Positions 62,776 to 64,000 of a stretch of DNA of 64,000 nt are shown here, piece by piece. Position numbers and translations under genes: made by a program. This DNA comes from Pedobacter nanyangensis. Lineage in GTDB: Bacteria; Bacteroidota; Bacteroidia; Sphingobacteriales; Sphingobacteriaceae. The stretch spans positions 248,001-312,000 of the forward strand of contig NZ_QMHO01000003.1 of NCBI RefSeq assembly GCF_003313505.1, read 5' to 3'. The notes under the pieces were generated by a model, which searched no databases, had not been told where the DNA came from, and saw nothing but the letters and a program-made list of their open reading frames with translations. Within the stretch, counting starts at the first letter, position 1; each line of letters starts with the position of its first letter.

Positions 62776-63268
62776 GCTTTTCTTTGAATAACGTAGTTCC
62801 GTAGCCATTTTCGTTATTGCGAGAGTTTACTCCGAATTGTCGGAGAGGAATGAGAGCTTATCCCGACATTTCGGGAAAGCAATCTTAAAGCGATAGAAAG
62901 TAAAAAACTAAATTAAGGGCGGTAGAATTTCATTTCCTCCCCCTTACCCCCTCGGAGAGGGGGACATACAAATTGCCTAACCGCCATGTGTCCCCCTTTG
63001 GAGGGGGTTGGGGGAGGATTTACAAGCATTGCATAAAGTTAACTAAACCTGATAGTAGTGGAAAGCTTTTTGTTAGCACAACCAACCGTTGAATGTCATG
63101 CTGAGCTTGTCGAAGCATCTGTAAGCGATGAAAATCCTTCGGCAAGCCCAGCATGACAGCACCAACAAAAACTTGCAACGAATAGCAGGACTACCGCAAC
63201 CAATGAAAAGCCAAACTGCTTTTCAAAAAAATAAAAATTAAAAGTCCCGTAGATACGGGATTAAGCAT
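62776..63268. repeat. Repeat-filled spacer between leuA and ilvA
   Basis: About 493 bases without a gene but with at least four repeat families. 62812-62887: a diverged copy of the CGCAATGACG palindrome with two small hairpins inside (TCCGAATTGTCGGA and TCCCGACATTTCGGGA). 62936-63020: a C-rich/G-rich palindrome (CCTCCCCCTTACCCCCTC... with GAGGGGGTTGGGGGAGG). 63038-63201: a composite repeat with ends GTTAACTAAACCTGATAGTAGTGG and AGCAGGACTACC, carrying a GTCATGCTGAGCTTGTCGAAGCAT palindrome (63093-63158). 63244-63259: hairpin TCCCGT-AGAT-ACGGGA just before ilvA. No attenuator was found. Confidence 0.75.
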
Positions 63269-64000
63269 ATGGATACAACGACAACACATACTTTCGACTT
63301 CGACAAAGCTTTTGCCACCTTAAAAGGGGTGGTAAAAAGAACTCCTTTGGAGTATAATGCAGGACTTTCTTTAAAGTACAATGCCAATATTTATTTGAAG
63401 CGGGAGGATCTGCAAATTGTACGTTCTTACAAATTACGCGGTGCCTATAACAAAATCAGTGGTTTAACTGCCGATCAATTAAAAAATGGCGTAGTATGCG
63501 CCAGTGCGGGCAACCATGCGCAGGGAGTAGCTTATTCCTGCAAAAAGCTAGGCATCAAAGGCGTTATCTTTATGCCCGAAATTACACCCAAACAAAAAAT
63601 TACCCAGGTAAATATGTTTGGCGGCGATAACGTTGAAGTGATTTTAATAGGCGATACTTTTGACGATTGCTTGAAAGAAGCCTTAGCTTACAGCGAAGAA
63701 AAATCCGCCACATTCATCCCTCCGTTTGACGATGAGAAAGTGATTGAAGGACAAGCTACGGTAATGATGGAGGTTTATCAGGACTTGCCCGAACTGGATG
63801 CCATTGTGGTGCCCATTGGCGGTGGCGGCCTGGCCTCTGGCGTAACCGCTTACCTGCAAACCGTAAAACCCAATGTGAAGGTTTTTGGGGTAGAGCCCTT
63901 AGGTGCACCCTCATTAAGTGAAGCCTTAAAACATGGCGGGCCAGTAACCGTAGAAAACATAGAGCGTTTTGTTGACGGTGCCGCCGTGAAAAGAATGGGC
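63269..64000 (+). CDS. ilvA: Threonine ammonia-lyase (threonine dehydratase), N-terminal part (runs off the right edge)
   Basis: PLP enzyme deaminating threonine to 2-oxobutyrate, the entry step to isoleucine. The first 244 codons are in the window. Seen: FDKAFATLKGVVKRTPLEYNAGLS, the PLP lysine in REDLQIVRSYKLRGAYNKI (about residue 59), CASAGNHAQGVAYSCKKLGIKG (about 75-96) and VVPIGGGGLASGVTAYL (about 184-200), the phosphate-binding Gly loop. Whether the C-terminal ACT-like regulatory domain is present cannot be seen. It completes the ilv/leu cluster on the same strand. Confidence 0.95.
   Translation, partial: MDTTTTHTFDFDKAFATLKGVVKRTPLEYNAGLSLKYNANIYLKREDLQIVRSYKLRGAYNKISGLTADQLKNGVVCASAGNHAQGVAYSCKKLGIKGVIFMPEITPKQKITQVNMFGGDNVEVILIGDTFDDCLKEALAYSEEKSATFIPPFDDEKVIEGQATVMMEVYQDLPELDAIVVPIGGGGLASGVTAYLQTVKPNVKVFGVEPLGAPSLSEALKHGGPVTVENIERFVDGAAVKRMG

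Noticed and set aside
62776..63268. A leader peptide or attenuator upstream of ilvA
   Set aside because: The hairpins belong to dispersed repeat families and have no T run or regulatory codon cluster.

Overview
This window looks like the chromosome of a member of the Bacteroidota, most likely a Pedobacter-like Sphingobacteriaceae. The signs are a SusC/SusD pair behind an ECF sigma/FecR switch, an isolated atpD-atpC pair with a very short epsilon subunit, a class II (long) IlvC, promoter boxes of the Bacteroidota type (TAnnTTTG, sometimes with a TTG/TTTG box about 20 bp upstream), almost no Shine-Dalgarno sites, and many short palindromic intergenic repeats. The species is inferred from protein style; no rRNA is present.

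Layout. 1-209: start of a GAPDH gene running off the left edge. 305-2291 (minus): a WecA/MraY-type sugar-phosphate transferase and a GT2 glycosyltransferase. 2552-33532 (plus): a very large exopolysaccharide locus with Wza-like export lipoprotein, Wzc-like chain-length/tyrosine kinase protein, a NusG-paralogue antiterminator, an asparagine synthase-like enzyme, an ABC polysaccharide exporter (Wzm/Wzt type), about twelve glycosyltransferases, three SAM methyltransferases, three acyltransferases, a Wzy-like membrane protein, a short exosortase and a NodU-type carbamoyltransferase. An M3 oligoendopeptidase and an APC permease (24577-28356) sit inside it. 33548-33583: a bidirectional terminator closes the locus against obg.

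33603-39511: housekeeping genes (obg, adk, tRNA-Arg(ACG), a peroxiredoxin, an RmlD-like reductase, and atpD-atpC on the other strand). 39556-46743 (minus): ECF sigma, FecR anti-sigma, SusC with an STN signalling domain, SusD and a small lipoprotein, a surface nutrient-uptake locus without visible degradative enzymes. 46915-47947: a small GNAT protein and a secreted protein of unknown function.

48150-64000: the branched-chain amino acid cluster ilvE / ilvD-ilvB-ilvN-ilvC-leuC-(methyltransferase)-leuD-(ABC ATPase)-leuB-leuA-ilvA (ilvA runs off the right edge). The most striking regulatory signal of the window is here: two separate ribosome-mediated transcription attenuators. Upstream of ilvE lies a 33-codon leader peptide rich in Leu and Val, followed by an intrinsic terminator. 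Upstream of ilvD lies a 24-codon leader peptide rich in Ile, with its own -7 promoter box and its own terminator. Both have a recognisable antiterminator arm between the regulatory codons and the leader stop codon. The spacers of this cluster also carry several families of palindromic repeats, some nested inside others.
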